A stretch of 64,000 nt of DNA, from positions 124,001 to 188,000 of the forward strand of contig CAWIDG010000001.1 in NCBI GenBank assembly GCA_963834875.1, written 5' to 3'. The notes below the pieces were generated by a model. It did no database searches, was not told the origin of the DNA, and worked only from the letters and a program-made list of their open reading frames with translations. Of the stretch, positions 16,355 through 25,591 are shown one piece after another. Both the position numbers and the translations under genes were made by a program. Position 1 is the first letter of the stretch. The number at the start of each line of letters is the position of its first letter. Source of the DNA: DATAGF01 sp963834875 (GTDB lineage Bacteria > Actinomycetota > Thermoleophilia > Miltoncostaeales > Miltoncostaeaceae).

Positions 16355-17711
16355 CCGCGCGGCGCGCGCGCGGACCCCCAGGCGCCAGGCCTCCGGCAGC
16401 ACGCTCCAGACCGGCCAGCCGGTGGTGGCGATCGTCGGCTACCCGAACGTCGGCAAGTCGACGCTGTTCAACCGGCTCGCCGGGCGGCGGGACGCCGTCG
16501 TCAACGCCGCCCCGGGCGTCACCCGCGACCGGCGCCAGGCCGGGGCCGAGTGGAACGGGCGGGCCTTCCAGCTGCTCGACACCGGGGGCATCGACGAGGC
16601 CGACCCCAGCGACGTGGGCCGCCAGGTCGCCGCCCAGGCGCTGCGCGGGGTGGAGGAGGCCGACCTGGTCATGCTCGTGGTCGACGTCACCACGGCCCCC
16701 ACGGCCGGGGACCTCGAGATCGCCGACCGGCTGCGCCGCGGCGGCCGGCCCCTGATGCTGGTCGCCAACAAGGCCGACGGCCCGGCCCAGGACGCCGCCG
16801 CGGAGAACCTGCGGGCCCTCGGCCTCGGCGACCCGCACCCCGTCTCCGCGCAGCACGGGCGGGGGGTGGGGGACCTGCTCGACGCGATCGTCGAGCAGCT
16901 CCCGGACGCGCCGCGGGCGGCCGACGCCGCCGAGCGCGCGCCGGCGATCTGCATCATCGGCCGCCCCAACGTCGGCAAGAGCTCGATCCTCAACGCCCTC
17001 CTCGGCGAGGACCGGGTCGTCGTCCACGAGCGGCCCGGCACCACGCGCGACCCCATCGACACGGCGATCGAGGTCGACGGGCGCGAGGTCGTCCTGATCG
17101 ACACGGCGGGCCTGAGGAAGCGCGGCCGGATGCGCGAGGGCGTCGAGCACTACAGCCAGGTCCGGGCGCTGCAGGCCGCCGAGCGCAGCGACGTCGCCAT
17201 CGTCGTGGCCGACGCCACCGAGGGGTTGACCGAGGCCGACCTGGCGGCGGTCGACCGGGCGGCCCGGGCGCACTGCGCCACGCTCCTCGTGATGAACAAG
17301 TGGGACCTCGCCCAACCCGATCTCGACCACATCCGGGGCAAGCTGCGGGCGAAGTCGCGCCAGCGGCCCCCCGTCGAGATCGCCTCCGCGGTGACGGGCG
17401 AGGGCCTCCACCGGCTGCTCCCGGCGGCGCTGCGCCTCGAGGAGCGCGCCCGGACGCGCATCCCCACCCGCGACCTCAACGAGGCGCTGCGCGAGCTGGC
17501 CGCCGAGCGGCCCGGCCCGCGGCGCGGCGCGCGGCGCCTGTCCCTCAGGTACCTGGTCCAGACCGCCGAGGCCCCACCGACGTTCCGGCTCGACGTCAAC
17601 GACCGCTCGCTCATGACGCGCGACTACGGCTTCTGGCTGGAGAACCGCCTGCGGCGGCGCTTCGACCTCGACGGGGTGCCGCTCGTGCTCGAGGTGCGCA
17701 CCCGCCCCTAG
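16347..17711 (+). CDS. der: Ribosome-assembly GTPase Der (EngA)
   Basis: Der is an essential double GTPase in 50S assembly. The 454-residue protein has two G domains: GYPNVGKST with LDTGG and NKAD in the first, and GRPNVGKSS, DTAGLRK and MNKWD in the second. A KH-like C-terminal domain (LRYLVQTAEAPPTFRLDVND ... WLENRLRR) follows. The ATG lies inside the plsC 3' end. In the first G domain, PGVTRDR is preceded by VVNAA (GTC AAC) instead of the more usual acidic residue. Confidence 0.95.
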   Translation: MADRAARARTPRRQASGSTLQTGQPVVAIVGYPNVGKSTLFNRLAGRRDAVVNAAPGVTRDRRQAGAEWNGRAFQLLDTGGIDEADPSDVGRQVAAQALRGVEEADLVMLVVDVTTAPTAGDLEIADRLRRGGRPLMLVANKADGPAQDAAAENLRALGLGDPHPVSAQHGRGVGDLLDAIVEQLPDAPRAADAAERAPAICIIGRPNVGKSSILNALLGEDRVVVHERPGTTRDPIDTAIEVDGREVVLIDTAGLRKRGRMREGVEHYSQVRALQAAERSDVAIVVADATEGLTEADLAAVDRAARAHCATLLVMNKWDLAQPDLDHIRGKLRAKSRQRPPVEIASAVTGEGLHRLLPAALRLEERARTRIPTRDLNEALRELAAERPGPRRGARRLSLRYLVQTAEAPPTFRLDVNDRSLMTRDYGFWLENRLRRRFDLDGVPLVLEVRTRP

Positions 17712-17794
17712 GCCGCGGTCGCCCCGCCAGGCGGGCGCGTCCCTTCTTGGCCAGGCCTTTACTGCGGCCCGGCGGCCCGCGACAAGGCCGATGC

Positions 17795-17800
17795 TACGGT
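17795..17800 (+). promoter_or_regulatory. -10 element for the DUF3352 gene
   Basis: TACGGT lies 39 nt before the ATG, with GGAGG in between, giving a conventional leader. Confidence 0.35.
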
Positions 17801-17839
17801 CGATCTCCGCTTCCACCCCCCGACGGAGGTCCCCCCTTC

Positions 17840-19498
17840 ATGGCCGTCAAGATCCCCGAGACGCTCCGGCGCCGCAGGTCCGTCGCCCTCCTCACCGCGG
17901 CCCTCGCCGGCTCGGCGATCGCCGTGGCCGGGTGCGGCGGGGGTTCCGACAGCGGCTCGAGCGCCGGCGACGTGGCGTCCTACGTGCCCTCGACGAGCCC
18001 GCTCTACCTCGAGGTGACCACGGACTTCGACGGCGCCCAGTGGACCCAGGTCGAGGCGCTCGCCAAGCAATTCCCCGGCTACCCGGAGCTCGAGCGGACG
18101 ATCCAGGAGGAGCTGCGGTCGGGCGACGTGGACTTCGAGACCGAGATCAAGCCGCTCCTCGGCGAGCGCGCCGCGATCGCCGGGCTGGGGCTCCCCAGCA
18201 CCGCCGGCCTCCAGGGCTCCCTCACGGCCCCCGACGCGGCCGCGGCGGGCGACGCGGCGGGCGACGCGGCGGACGACCTCGAGTTCGTCGCCGTGGTCGA
18301 GCTGGCCGACGGCAAGTCGCAGCAGGTCAAGGACCTGCTCGTGCAGGAGGGGGCGGTCTCGAGGGGCGAGCGCGGGGGTGTGGAGTACTTCGCGCAGGAC
18401 GACGAGGACGGGGTGGTCGCGGTCGCCGACGACGCCCTGATCTTCTCCGAGACGGAGGAGCAGGTGTTCGCCGCGCTCGACGCCCACGCGGGCGGAGGCG
18501 GCCAGACGCTCGCCGGCACCGACAAGTTCACCGACGCGCTGGCGAAGCTCCCCGCCGAGGTCTTCGGCCAGGCCTACCTGGACATCGGGGCGTTCGTGGA
18601 CGCGGCCGGCGCCGCCGCCGGCCCGCAGGCCGAGCAGCTCGGGCTGGACGACTACAGCGAGGCCGTCATGGCCGCGTCGATCGCCGCCGAGCCCGAGGGC
18701 GCGCGCATGAAGGGCGTCATCCTCGGCGCGCCGAGCGACGTCCAGCCGGAGGAGTTCACCCCGGAGCTCACGGACGCGGCGCCGGCCGACTCGCTCGTCT
18801 ACCTCGGCTTCTCGAACCTGTCGGGCACGCTGACCCAGGTCTTCGAGCAGGTGCAGGCCTCCCTCGGCGACGAGGAGCGGCGCCAGCTCGAGGGCCTGTC
18901 CGGTCAGCTCCCGCAGATGCTCGGCGTCTCGCTCGACGACCTCTCGGCGCTCGCCGAGCAGGAGCACGCGCTGGTCGTGACCCCCGGCGAGACGCCCGGC
19001 GCCGCGCTCGCCCTCGAGGTCGAGGACGGCGCCCAGGCGCAGGCGACCCTCGACAAGCTGCGCACCGGGATCCCCGCGCTCGTGCGGACCTTCAGCCCGG
19101 ACACGGAGGTCCCCGAGTGGACGCGGGTGCCGCTCGCCGGCGGCGTCCAGGGCTGGCGCCTCCCGCTGTCCCCGGAGGCCGGCGTGGTCTACGGGGTCGA
19201 CGGCGACCTCGCCATCATCGGCACCAGCGTCCGCGCGGTGGCCTCCGTCCAGCGCCCCGTCGCCCCGCTGTCCGGCTCGGCCGCCTTCCAGGCGGGCACG
19301 GCCGGGATGCCCGAGCAGGTGACCTCGGTGCTCTGGATCAACCTCCAGGACGGGATCGCGGCGCTCGACAACGCCGGCGCCTTCAAGGGGGCCGACGCGG
19401 GGACGCGCGCCAACCTGCGGCCGCTCAAGAGCGTGGCCGCCTGGACGACCGCCGGCGAGATGCCGACCTTCGAGGTCTTCGTCAGGATCAAGGGATAG
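17840..19498 (+). CDS. DUF3352-type lipoprotein
   Basis: A 552-residue predicted lipoprotein. A basic N-terminus (RRRR) and hydrophobic stretch lead to a lipobox Cys32 (AVAGC) followed by a Gly/Ser linker. The rest is a tandem alpha/beta architecture beginning YVPSTSPLYLEV, with a second similar unit at TDAAPADSLVYLGFSNLSGT, as in DUF3352 proteins common in Actinobacteria and cyanobacteria. Function is unknown; location should be the outer face of the membrane. GGAGG at 17824-17828 precedes the ATG. A long hairpin follows the stop codon. Confidence 0.8.
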   Translation: MAVKIPETLRRRRSVALLTAALAGSAIAVAGCGGGSDSGSSAGDVASYVPSTSPLYLEVTTDFDGAQWTQVEALAKQFPGYPELERTIQEELRSGDVDFETEIKPLLGERAAIAGLGLPSTAGLQGSLTAPDAAAAGDAAGDAADDLEFVAVVELADGKSQQVKDLLVQEGAVSRGERGGVEYFAQDDEDGVVAVADDALIFSETEEQVFAALDAHAGGGGQTLAGTDKFTDALAKLPAEVFGQAYLDIGAFVDAAGAAAGPQAEQLGLDDYSEAVMAASIAAEPEGARMKGVILGAPSDVQPEEFTPELTDAAPADSLVYLGFSNLSGTLTQVFEQVQASLGDEERRQLEGLSGQLPQMLGVSLDDLSALAEQEHALVVTPGETPGAALALEVEDGAQAQATLDKLRTGIPALVRTFSPDTEVPEWTRVPLAGGVQGWRLPLSPEAGVVYGVDGDLAIIGTSVRAVASVQRPVAPLSGSAAFQAGTAGMPEQVTSVLWINLQDGIAALDNAGAFKGADAGTRANLRPLKSVAAWTTAGEMPTFEVFVRIKG

Positions 19499-19553
19499 GA
19501 GGGGTTCGAGGCCGGCTCGGTCCGGTGGGGCCGATTCCGGCCTCCGACCCCTC
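19499..19553 (+). terminator. Long hairpin after the DUF3352 gene
   Basis: The stem pairs GAGGGGT with ACCCCTC, then AGGCCGG with CCGGCCT across a TCG/CCG internal loop, and closes with TCGGTCC/GGGCCGA. It begins right after the TAG stop. There is no T tract, as is common for hairpin terminators in GC-rich Actinobacteria. It separates the gene from metK. Confidence 0.65.
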
Positions 19554-19556
19554 GGC

Positions 19557-19562
19557 TATGCT
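19557..19562 (+). promoter_or_regulatory. -10 element for metK
   Basis: TATGCT sits 38 nt before the metK ATG, directly after the hairpin. I see no SAM riboswitch in the short remaining leader. Confidence 0.45.
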
Positions 19563-19600
19563 CGCCGCTGTTCGCGAGTCCAGCCGGGAGCCGTAGCCGC

Positions 19601-20800
19601 ATGGGACAGAGCCACCTCTTCACCTCGGAGTCCGTCACCGAGGGCCACCCGGACAAGATCGCCGACCAGATCTCGGACGGCGTGCTCGACGCGGTGCTGG
19701 CCGACGACCCCTACGGCCGGGTCGCCTGCGAGACCCTCATCACGACGGGCCAGGTGATGGTGGCCGGTGAGATCTCGACCTCGACGTACGTCGACATCCC
19801 CCAGATCGTCCGGAGCACGATCCGGAGGATCGGGTACGACCGGGCGAAGTACGGCTTCGACTGCGAGACCTGCGGCGTGTCGGTGGCGCTCGACGAGCAG
19901 TCGGCCGACATCGCCCAGGGCGTGGACCACGCCCTCGAGTCCCGCGGGAAGCGGGACGCCGACCCCTACGACCTGCAGGGCGCGGGCGACCAGGGGCTCA
20001 TGTTCGGCTACGCCAGCGACGAGACCGCCGAGCTCATGCCCCTGCCCATCATCCTCGCCCACCGGCTGGGCGAGCGGCTCGCGGCGATGCGCCGCAGCTC
20101 GATGACCTACCTGCGCCCCGACGGCAAGTCGCAGGTCACCGTCCGCTACGAGGACGGCGTGCCCCGGGAGGTCACCTCGGTCGTGATCTCGACCCAGCAC
20201 GCGCCGGACGTATCGGCGGAGCTGCTCCACGACGAGGTCATCGGCCAGGTCGTGCGCCCGGTGCTCGAGGACTTCGAGATGTTCCGGCCCTCGGGCATCA
20301 CCTACTTCATCAACCCGACCGGGACCTTCGTGGTCGGCGGGCCGCTCGGCGACTGTGGGCTGACGGGGCGCAAGATCATCGTCGACACGTACGGCGGCAT
20401 GGCTCGTCACGGCGGCGGGGCGTTCTCGGGCAAGGACCCGTCCAAGGTCGACCGCTCGGCGGCCTACGCGGCGCGCTGGGTGGCGAAGAACGTCGTGGCC
20501 GCCGGCTTCGCGAAGCGCTGCGAGGTCCAGGTGGCCTACGCGATCGGCGTCGCCCACCCGGTGTCCCTGATGATCGAGACCTACGGGACCGAGACCCGCT
20601 CCCATGACCTGATCGCCCAGTGGGTGGAGGAGAGGTTCGACCTTCGTCCCGGCGCGATCATCGAGCGCCTCGACCTGCGCCGCCCGATCTACCAGAAGAC
20701 CGCCGCCTACGGGCACTTCGGGCGCACCGACCCGGACTTCACCTGGGAGGCCACCGACATCGGCCGGGAAGCGGCCGGGCGGCTGGCCCAGAGCGCCTAG
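19601..20800 (+). CDS. metK: S-adenosylmethionine synthetase
   Basis: MetK makes SAM from ATP and methionine. The 399-residue protein is full length and intact: TEGHPDKIADQISD near the N-terminus, the ATP motif GAGDQGLMFGYA, the loop GGGAFSGKDPSKVDRS and the C-terminal KTAAYGHFGR. A ribosome site is weak (CGGGAG about 10 nt before). priA follows directly. Confidence 0.97.
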   Translation: MGQSHLFTSESVTEGHPDKIADQISDGVLDAVLADDPYGRVACETLITTGQVMVAGEISTSTYVDIPQIVRSTIRRIGYDRAKYGFDCETCGVSVALDEQSADIAQGVDHALESRGKRDADPYDLQGAGDQGLMFGYASDETAELMPLPIILAHRLGERLAAMRRSSMTYLRPDGKSQVTVRYEDGVPREVTSVVISTQHAPDVSAELLHDEVIGQVVRPVLEDFEMFRPSGITYFINPTGTFVVGGPLGDCGLTGRKIIVDTYGGMARHGGGAFSGKDPSKVDRSAAYAARWVAKNVVAAGFAKRCEVQVAYAIGVAHPVSLMIETYGTETRSHDLIAQWVEERFDLRPGAIIERLDLRRPIYQKTAAYGHFGRTDPDFTWEATDIGREAAGRLAQSA

Positions 20801-23073
20801 GAGGTCGCGGCGGCCGCGACCGGCGCAGCGCCCACCGCGCCGCCGCCGGCGGCCGCGGCGGGGGGCGCCGCCGCCCAGGTCCACCTCCTGGTCGAGGCAC
20901 GAGCGCTCGACCGCACCCTCGACTACGCGGTCCCGGCCACGCTCGAGCCCGCTGCGGTCCCGGGGGCGCTGGTCGCATGCCCGCTGGGGCGGCGGCGCGT
21001 GCTGGGCGTCGTCACCGGCCGGGGCCCGGCGACCCACGAGGGCCGCCTGGCGCCGCTCGCCGGCGTCGTCGACGCCCCGCCGGTGGCGGCCGACCTGCTG
21101 GACCTCGCGCTCTGGGCGGCCCGCTACTACCTGGCGCCGGCCGCCACCTGCCTGAGGCTGGTGCTGCCGCCCGGCGCCGAGGGCGCCCTGCGGCGGGGCC
21201 CGGGCGGGGAGTGGCTCCTCTCGCCGCCGCCCACGGGCGCCCGGCCCCGCCTGACGGCCGCCCTGGTCCGCCGGAGGCCCCCGAGCCCGGAAGCGCCCGG
21301 CGACGGTCCGTCGCCGCGGTCCTCGCGGAGGCCGGGGGCACCATGGGCGCCGCGGAGCTCTGCCGCGCGGCCGGGACCACCGTTCCGACGCTGCGGCGCA
21401 TGGCGGCCGACGGCGTCATCGCGCTCGAGGCCCGGGCGCCCGCGGGCCGGGCGCTGGAGGCGGTCGGCGGCGAGGCGCCCGAGCGCGACGAGCCCCCGGC
21501 GCTCACCGACGACCAGGCCGAGGCGCTCCGGGCGGTGATGGCGGCGACGCGCGACGGCGGGCCGCTGCTGCTGCACGGCGTCACGGGCTCGGGCAAGACC
21601 GAGGTCTACCTGCGCGCCATCCAGGAGGCGCGCGCCCGGGGGAGCGGGTCGATCGTCCTGGTGCCGGAGATCGCGCTCACCCCTCAGCTCCTGTCGCGGC
21701 TGCGCGCGCGCCTGGGCGAGGGCGTCAGCATCTGGCACTCGGCCATGTCGGGGGCCGAGCGCGCCGAGGAGCACCGGCGCGTGCGCACCGGCGAGGCCGA
21801 CGTCGTGCTCGGCGCGCGCAGCGCCGTCTTCGCGCCGGTCGCGCGGCTCGGGCTGGTGGTGGTCGACGAGGAGCACGACGCCTCCTACAAGCAGGACGCG
21901 ACGCCCCGCTACGACGCCCGCCAGGTCGCCGCCCGCCGCGCGCGCGCCGCCGGCGCGGCCGTCGTCTACGGCACCGCGACCCCGCGCCCGGAGACGTGGC
22001 ACGCCCTGCCCCGGCGGACGCTCCGGTCACGGCCCGACGGCTCCGCGCCGCCCGCGATCGAGGTCGTCGACATGCGCCTGCAGGGCCCGGGCCCGGTGTC
22101 GAGGCCGCTCGCCTCGGCCCTCCACGCGGCCGCCTCGCGCGGCGAGAAGGCGGTGCTGCTGGCGAGCCGGCGCGGGTTCGCGCTGATGGCGCTCTGCCGC
22201 GACTGCGGGTGGATCGGGCGCTGCCCGCGCTGCGACGTCGCGCTCGTCCACCACGAGGGGCCGCGCCGGCTCGCGTGCCACCACTGCGGCCACGCGGAGC
22301 CCGTGCCCGGCGTCTGCCCGTCGTGCGGCGCCGCGGGGGTCGCGCGCCAGGGGTCGGGCTCCCAGGGGCTCGAGGCCGCCCTCGCCCGGCTGGTGCCCGC
22401 CGCCCGCCTGGTGCGCCTCGACGGCTCGAGCGCCTCGGGCCGCGGCGCCGTGCGCCGCCTGCTGGACGAGTTCGCGCGCCCGGGCGCGGCCATCCTCCTC
22501 GGCACGCAGATGGTCGCGAAGGGCCACGACCTGCCCGCCGTCACCGTCGCGGCGGCCGTCGACGCCGACGCTCCGCTCCAGCACGCGGGCTTCCGGTCGG
22601 AGGAGCGCGCCTTCGACCTCATCGTCCAGCTCGCCGGCCGGGCCGGGCGGCGCGGCGAGCCGGCCCGCGTGATCGTCCAGGCCTACGAGCCCCAGGCACG
22701 GGCGGTGCAGCTCGGCGCGCGCCAGGCCGTCGCCGAGTTCCTGGACGGCGAGATCGAGCGGAGGCGCGCCCACGGGCTCCCGCCGTTCTCCCACCTCGTG
22801 CGGGTCGTGCTCGACGGTGAGCGTCCCGAGGCGGTGGCCGCGGCGGCGGAGCGCCTCGTCCGCGACCTGCGCGCGGGAGCGCCGGCGCTCGGGGTGCTGG
22901 GGCCGGCCCCGATGCACCGGCTGCGGGGGCGCACGCGGCGCTCCGTCCTGGCCCGGGCCCCGCGTGCCTCGCAGGCGGCGGGTCCCGTCCGGGCCGCCCT
23001 CGACGCCCGCGCCGCCGACCTGCGCCGCGACGGCGTGCGCGCCGTCGTCGACGTGGACCCGCAGGAGACCTAG
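20801..23073 (+). CDS. priA: Primosomal protein N' (PriA helicase), frameshifted, start unclear
   Basis: PriA restarts stalled forks. The N-terminal DNA-binding domain (VHLLVEARALDRTLDYAVPA, LGRRRVLGVV, AARYYLAPA) is in the metK frame; near 21270 the frame changes and the rest is continuous: TGSGKTEVYLRA (Walker A), VVDEEHDASYKQD, eight zinc cysteines in four CxxC pairs (CRDC, CPRC, CHHC, CPSC) and LAGRAGRRG. Unlike many actinobacterial PriAs the Walker A is intact. No ATG, GTG or TTG exists between the metK stop and the first conserved residues, although AGGAGG is present at 20798-20803. A start-destroying error or a rare CTG (20888) start is possible. Confidence 0.85.
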
Positions 23074-23092
23074 GCGCGACGCGCCGGGCGTG

Positions 23093-23113
23093 ACCGCCAC
23101 CTTCGGTGGCGGT
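23093..23113 (+). terminator. Hairpin after priA
   Basis: A perfect 9-bp inverted repeat, ACCGCCACC and GGTGGCGGT, closes a 3-nt TTC loop 20 nt after the priA stop. It probably ends the metK-priA transcript. It overlaps the broken 5' edge of the FG-GAP remnant. Confidence 0.5.
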
Positions 23114-24644
23114 GGCCGGGGACGTCAACGGCGATCGCGTCGCGGACATCCTGGTCGGCGCTCACGGAGCAGACAACAACGGCCGCGTTGGCTCCGGGTC
23201 GGCCTACGTGATCTTCGGCGGCGCGGGCCTGAGCGACGTTAACCTGGCCGCGCTGGGTGCATCCGGCGCGCGCATAGACGGCGCGGCCCCGGGCGAGTCC
23301 GCCGGATGGCGCGTGGCCCCCGCGGGCGATGTGAACCGTGACGGCGTCGCCGACGTCCTGGTGGACACCCAGCGCGGCACTGGACAGCCCAGCGTCGTCT
23401 ACGTGGTCTTCGGCGGCGTCGGCTTCGCCAGCCTCGACCTGGCGACGCGCCGGGGCGGCGCGGGCGATCAGGATCGTGCGTCATCGCGGAGACCTCGGCC
23501 GATCGGCGGCGCGGAAGGAGCCGGCGACGTCAACGGCGATGGCTTCAGCGACCTGATCGTAGAACGACACCGCCGTCCCCCGCGATCAGAGCCTTCGTCG
23601 TATTCGGATCGGCGACGCCGTCCGATGTGAAACTGGCGGCGCACGCAGGGCGGGCGATCCGCATCCTCGGCCGGCCGGACGAGGAGATCGGCTTCGTGGC
23701 CGGCGCCGGCGACGTGAACGGCGACGGCTTTGACGACGTCGCCGTCGGCGCGCCTTCGGGCCCGGCGCCCAAGGAGGGGCGAGCGGCGCAGTAACGTGAT
23801 CCGGGGTGGGGCCAGGCTCACCGACATCGACCTGGCCTCGGCCGGCACCGGCGCGACCCGCTTCCTGCCCGGCGTCGGCGGCCTGCTGGGATCGCGCATC
23901 ACCGGGGTGGGCGACGTGGACGGCAACGGCGTGGACGACCTCGCGGTCGGCGCTCTGTCGGCCAACTTCCCCAGCCGTGGCACCGCCGGCTCGGTGATGG
24001 TGCTCCTGGGCGGGCCCCGGTTCTTCCGCTCGGCCACCCGCACGCGGCCCAGGGCGGCGGTGACATCCTCCGCCTCGTCGGCCCGGTTGACCGGGCGTCG
24101 GCCGGCGACGTGGGCAGAGCGGGCGATGTGGACGGCGACGGACGGGCCGACGTCGTGGTCGCCGGGGGACACGCAAGCCTCAAGGATCGGGCGCTGGCGG
24201 GCGGGGCTGGCTGTACGGCTATGGGGCGCCGCGTCGCTGCGCCGCGGTGCCGCGCGGGAGGACACCCGGTGGAGGGGTCCGCCGACCCGATCAGCCTCAC
24301 CCGCGAGCAGCTCCTCATCGACCAGCGCATCGGCTAGGCCGCGATCAGACGGATCGCCGCCGTGGAGCAAGGCATCGCGGACGGCCTCCAGGACCGCGAC
24401 GTCTGTGGCGGCACGATCAGCGCCCAGAGCCTGGTTTCCACCCTGACGCCCAGCTACGGCGCCGAGATCCCCATGCCCAGCGCCGGCGCCCCAGCCGATC
24501 ACCACCGCGCCGCCCTCCGGGGAGCCCAGCAAGGTCAGACTCACGGCGCAGCAGCTTCTGATCAACCAACGCATCTACCAGACGGCCCTGCTGCGGAGCC
24601 GGTCGCTCGCGGTGCGGAGTCGCGGGGCCGAGCGGCCGGCCTAA
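23106..24644 (+). pseudogene. Remnant of an FG-GAP repeat (beta-propeller) surface protein
   Basis: Six calcium-site motifs of the form GDVNGD or GDVDGDG occur at about 23118, 23327, 23523, 23711, 23917 and 24123, each followed by a DLLVGA-like strand. They mark FG-GAP/integrin-alpha-type blades. They lie in three frames with several frameshifts. There is no signal peptide, so the 5' end is missing. The 3' part has two copies of an LT-x-x-QLLI(D/N)QRI motif (about 24295 and 24540). The first copy is interrupted by an in-frame TAG where CAG would restore IGQAAIRR. The last frame ends with TAA at 24644. Codon use looks less GC-biased than in neighbours, which supports real decay. Confidence 0.75.
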
Positions 24645-24670
24645 CCGGATCCCCGGCCGGCGCGCGGCCG

Positions 24671-24681
24671 TACGCTACGCT
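24671..24681 (+). promoter_or_regulatory. -10 element(s) for the unknown protein/kinase operon
   Basis: Two overlapping TACGCT hexamers lie 38-48 nt before the GTG at 24719, which has an AAGGAG ribosome site. Confidence 0.4.
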
Positions 24682-24718
24682 GTCCGGCGCTTCGCCCCCC
24701 GGCCAAGGAGCGCCCGGA

Positions 24719-25591
24719 GTGCCCGTCCCCCGCCTGTTCGAGGCATCGTCCGATCCGCGCGAGCAGTGGGCCCACGTCGTCGCCACCCTCCTGGCGCTCG
24801 GCGGGCCGGACACCCGCACCGCGCTCGTGGAGGAGATCTCCGGCGAGGCCCTCCCCGACGCGGACGCCCTGCTGGTGCGCGAGCAGCGGGCGCTGGCGGA
24901 CTCGCCCGAGGGGCTGGTCGCCGACGTGGTGGCGCGCGGGGCCGGCTGGACGTTCGCGATCCAGGCGACGCTGGCGTTCGAGGCCGACGAGACCGCGCGG
25001 CTGGTCGCCACCTACGAGGCCCTCACCGCCTCGGCCGACCGCTGCATCGTCGTCGCGCTCACCCCCGACCGCAAGCCGCCGCCCGCCGTCCTGGAGGCGA
25101 TCGCCGGGGGGATGCGCAACATCCGCCACCGCAGCTGGCTGCGCGTCCGCGACTGGGTGCAGGAGCGGCCCGAGCGCGGCGGCGCGGAGGGCACCGACCT
25201 GCTCCTGCTGCGCGAGGCGGAGTACTTCCTCACGCCGCGGGTCGCCGAGCTGTACCGCCTCGAGGGCCTGATGCCGATGGTCGGCGCCGCCCTGCGCCCG
25301 AGCCTGGCGGGCATGTTCTTCGACCTCAACGACCTCGCGCCGGCGCCCCTGATCCAGAACGAGGAGGGGGCCGCGCGTATCGCGTACCCGCGCACCGGCG
25401 ACCCGGTGGCCGAGATCGCCCTCGAGGGGGGCGGGCTGCGCCTGCGGCTGGCGAGCGAGCGGGCGGGCCCCGGCTTCGCCGATGCCGGCGACGGCTGGGC
25501 GCGCCTCGAGGTCGCCGAGCCGGACGACTACGTGGCCGCGCGGGCGTGGGCCCAGACGACGGCGCGCGCGCTGCTGCCGGCCCGCCGGTGA
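24719..25591 (+). CDS. Unknown protein, coupled to a Ser/Thr kinase
   Basis: I do not recognise this 290-residue protein. It has no signal peptide or membrane helix. The segment around residues 60-110 (DVVARGAGWTFAIQATLAFE, then EALTASADRCIVVALTPDR) has the alternating strand/helix pattern of PD-(D/E)XK-like folds, but the motif is too weak to claim nuclease activity. The C-terminal third is beta-rich. The GTG start has AAGGAG 8 nt upstream. The stop overlaps the start of the kinase gene, so the two are co-translated and probably act together, for instance as substrate and kinase. Confidence 0.7.
   Translation: MPVPRLFEASSDPREQWAHVVATLLALGGPDTRTALVEEISGEALPDADALLVREQRALADSPEGLVADVVARGAGWTFAIQATLAFEADETARLVATYEALTASADRCIVVALTPDRKPPPAVLEAIAGGMRNIRHRSWLRVRDWVQERPERGGAEGTDLLLLREAEYFLTPRVAELYRLEGLMPMVGAALRPSLAGMFFDLNDLAPAPLIQNEEGAARIAYPRTGDPVAEIALEGGGLRLRLASERAGPGFADAGDGWARLEVAEPDDYVAARAWAQTTARALLPARR

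Noticed and set aside
17712..17760. Terminator after der
   Set aside because: CCCGCC and GGCGGG pair around a single base, which cannot form a real loop; a shorter stem is too weak to list.
19563..19600. SAM riboswitch upstream of metK
   Set aside because: Only 38 nt lie between the -10 and the ATG, too short for any known SAM aptamer.
23074..24644. Tandem-repeat or CRISPR-like array
   Set aside because: The periodic GDVNGD-coding units are protein repeats of a beta-propeller, irregular in spacing, not direct DNA repeats with spacers.
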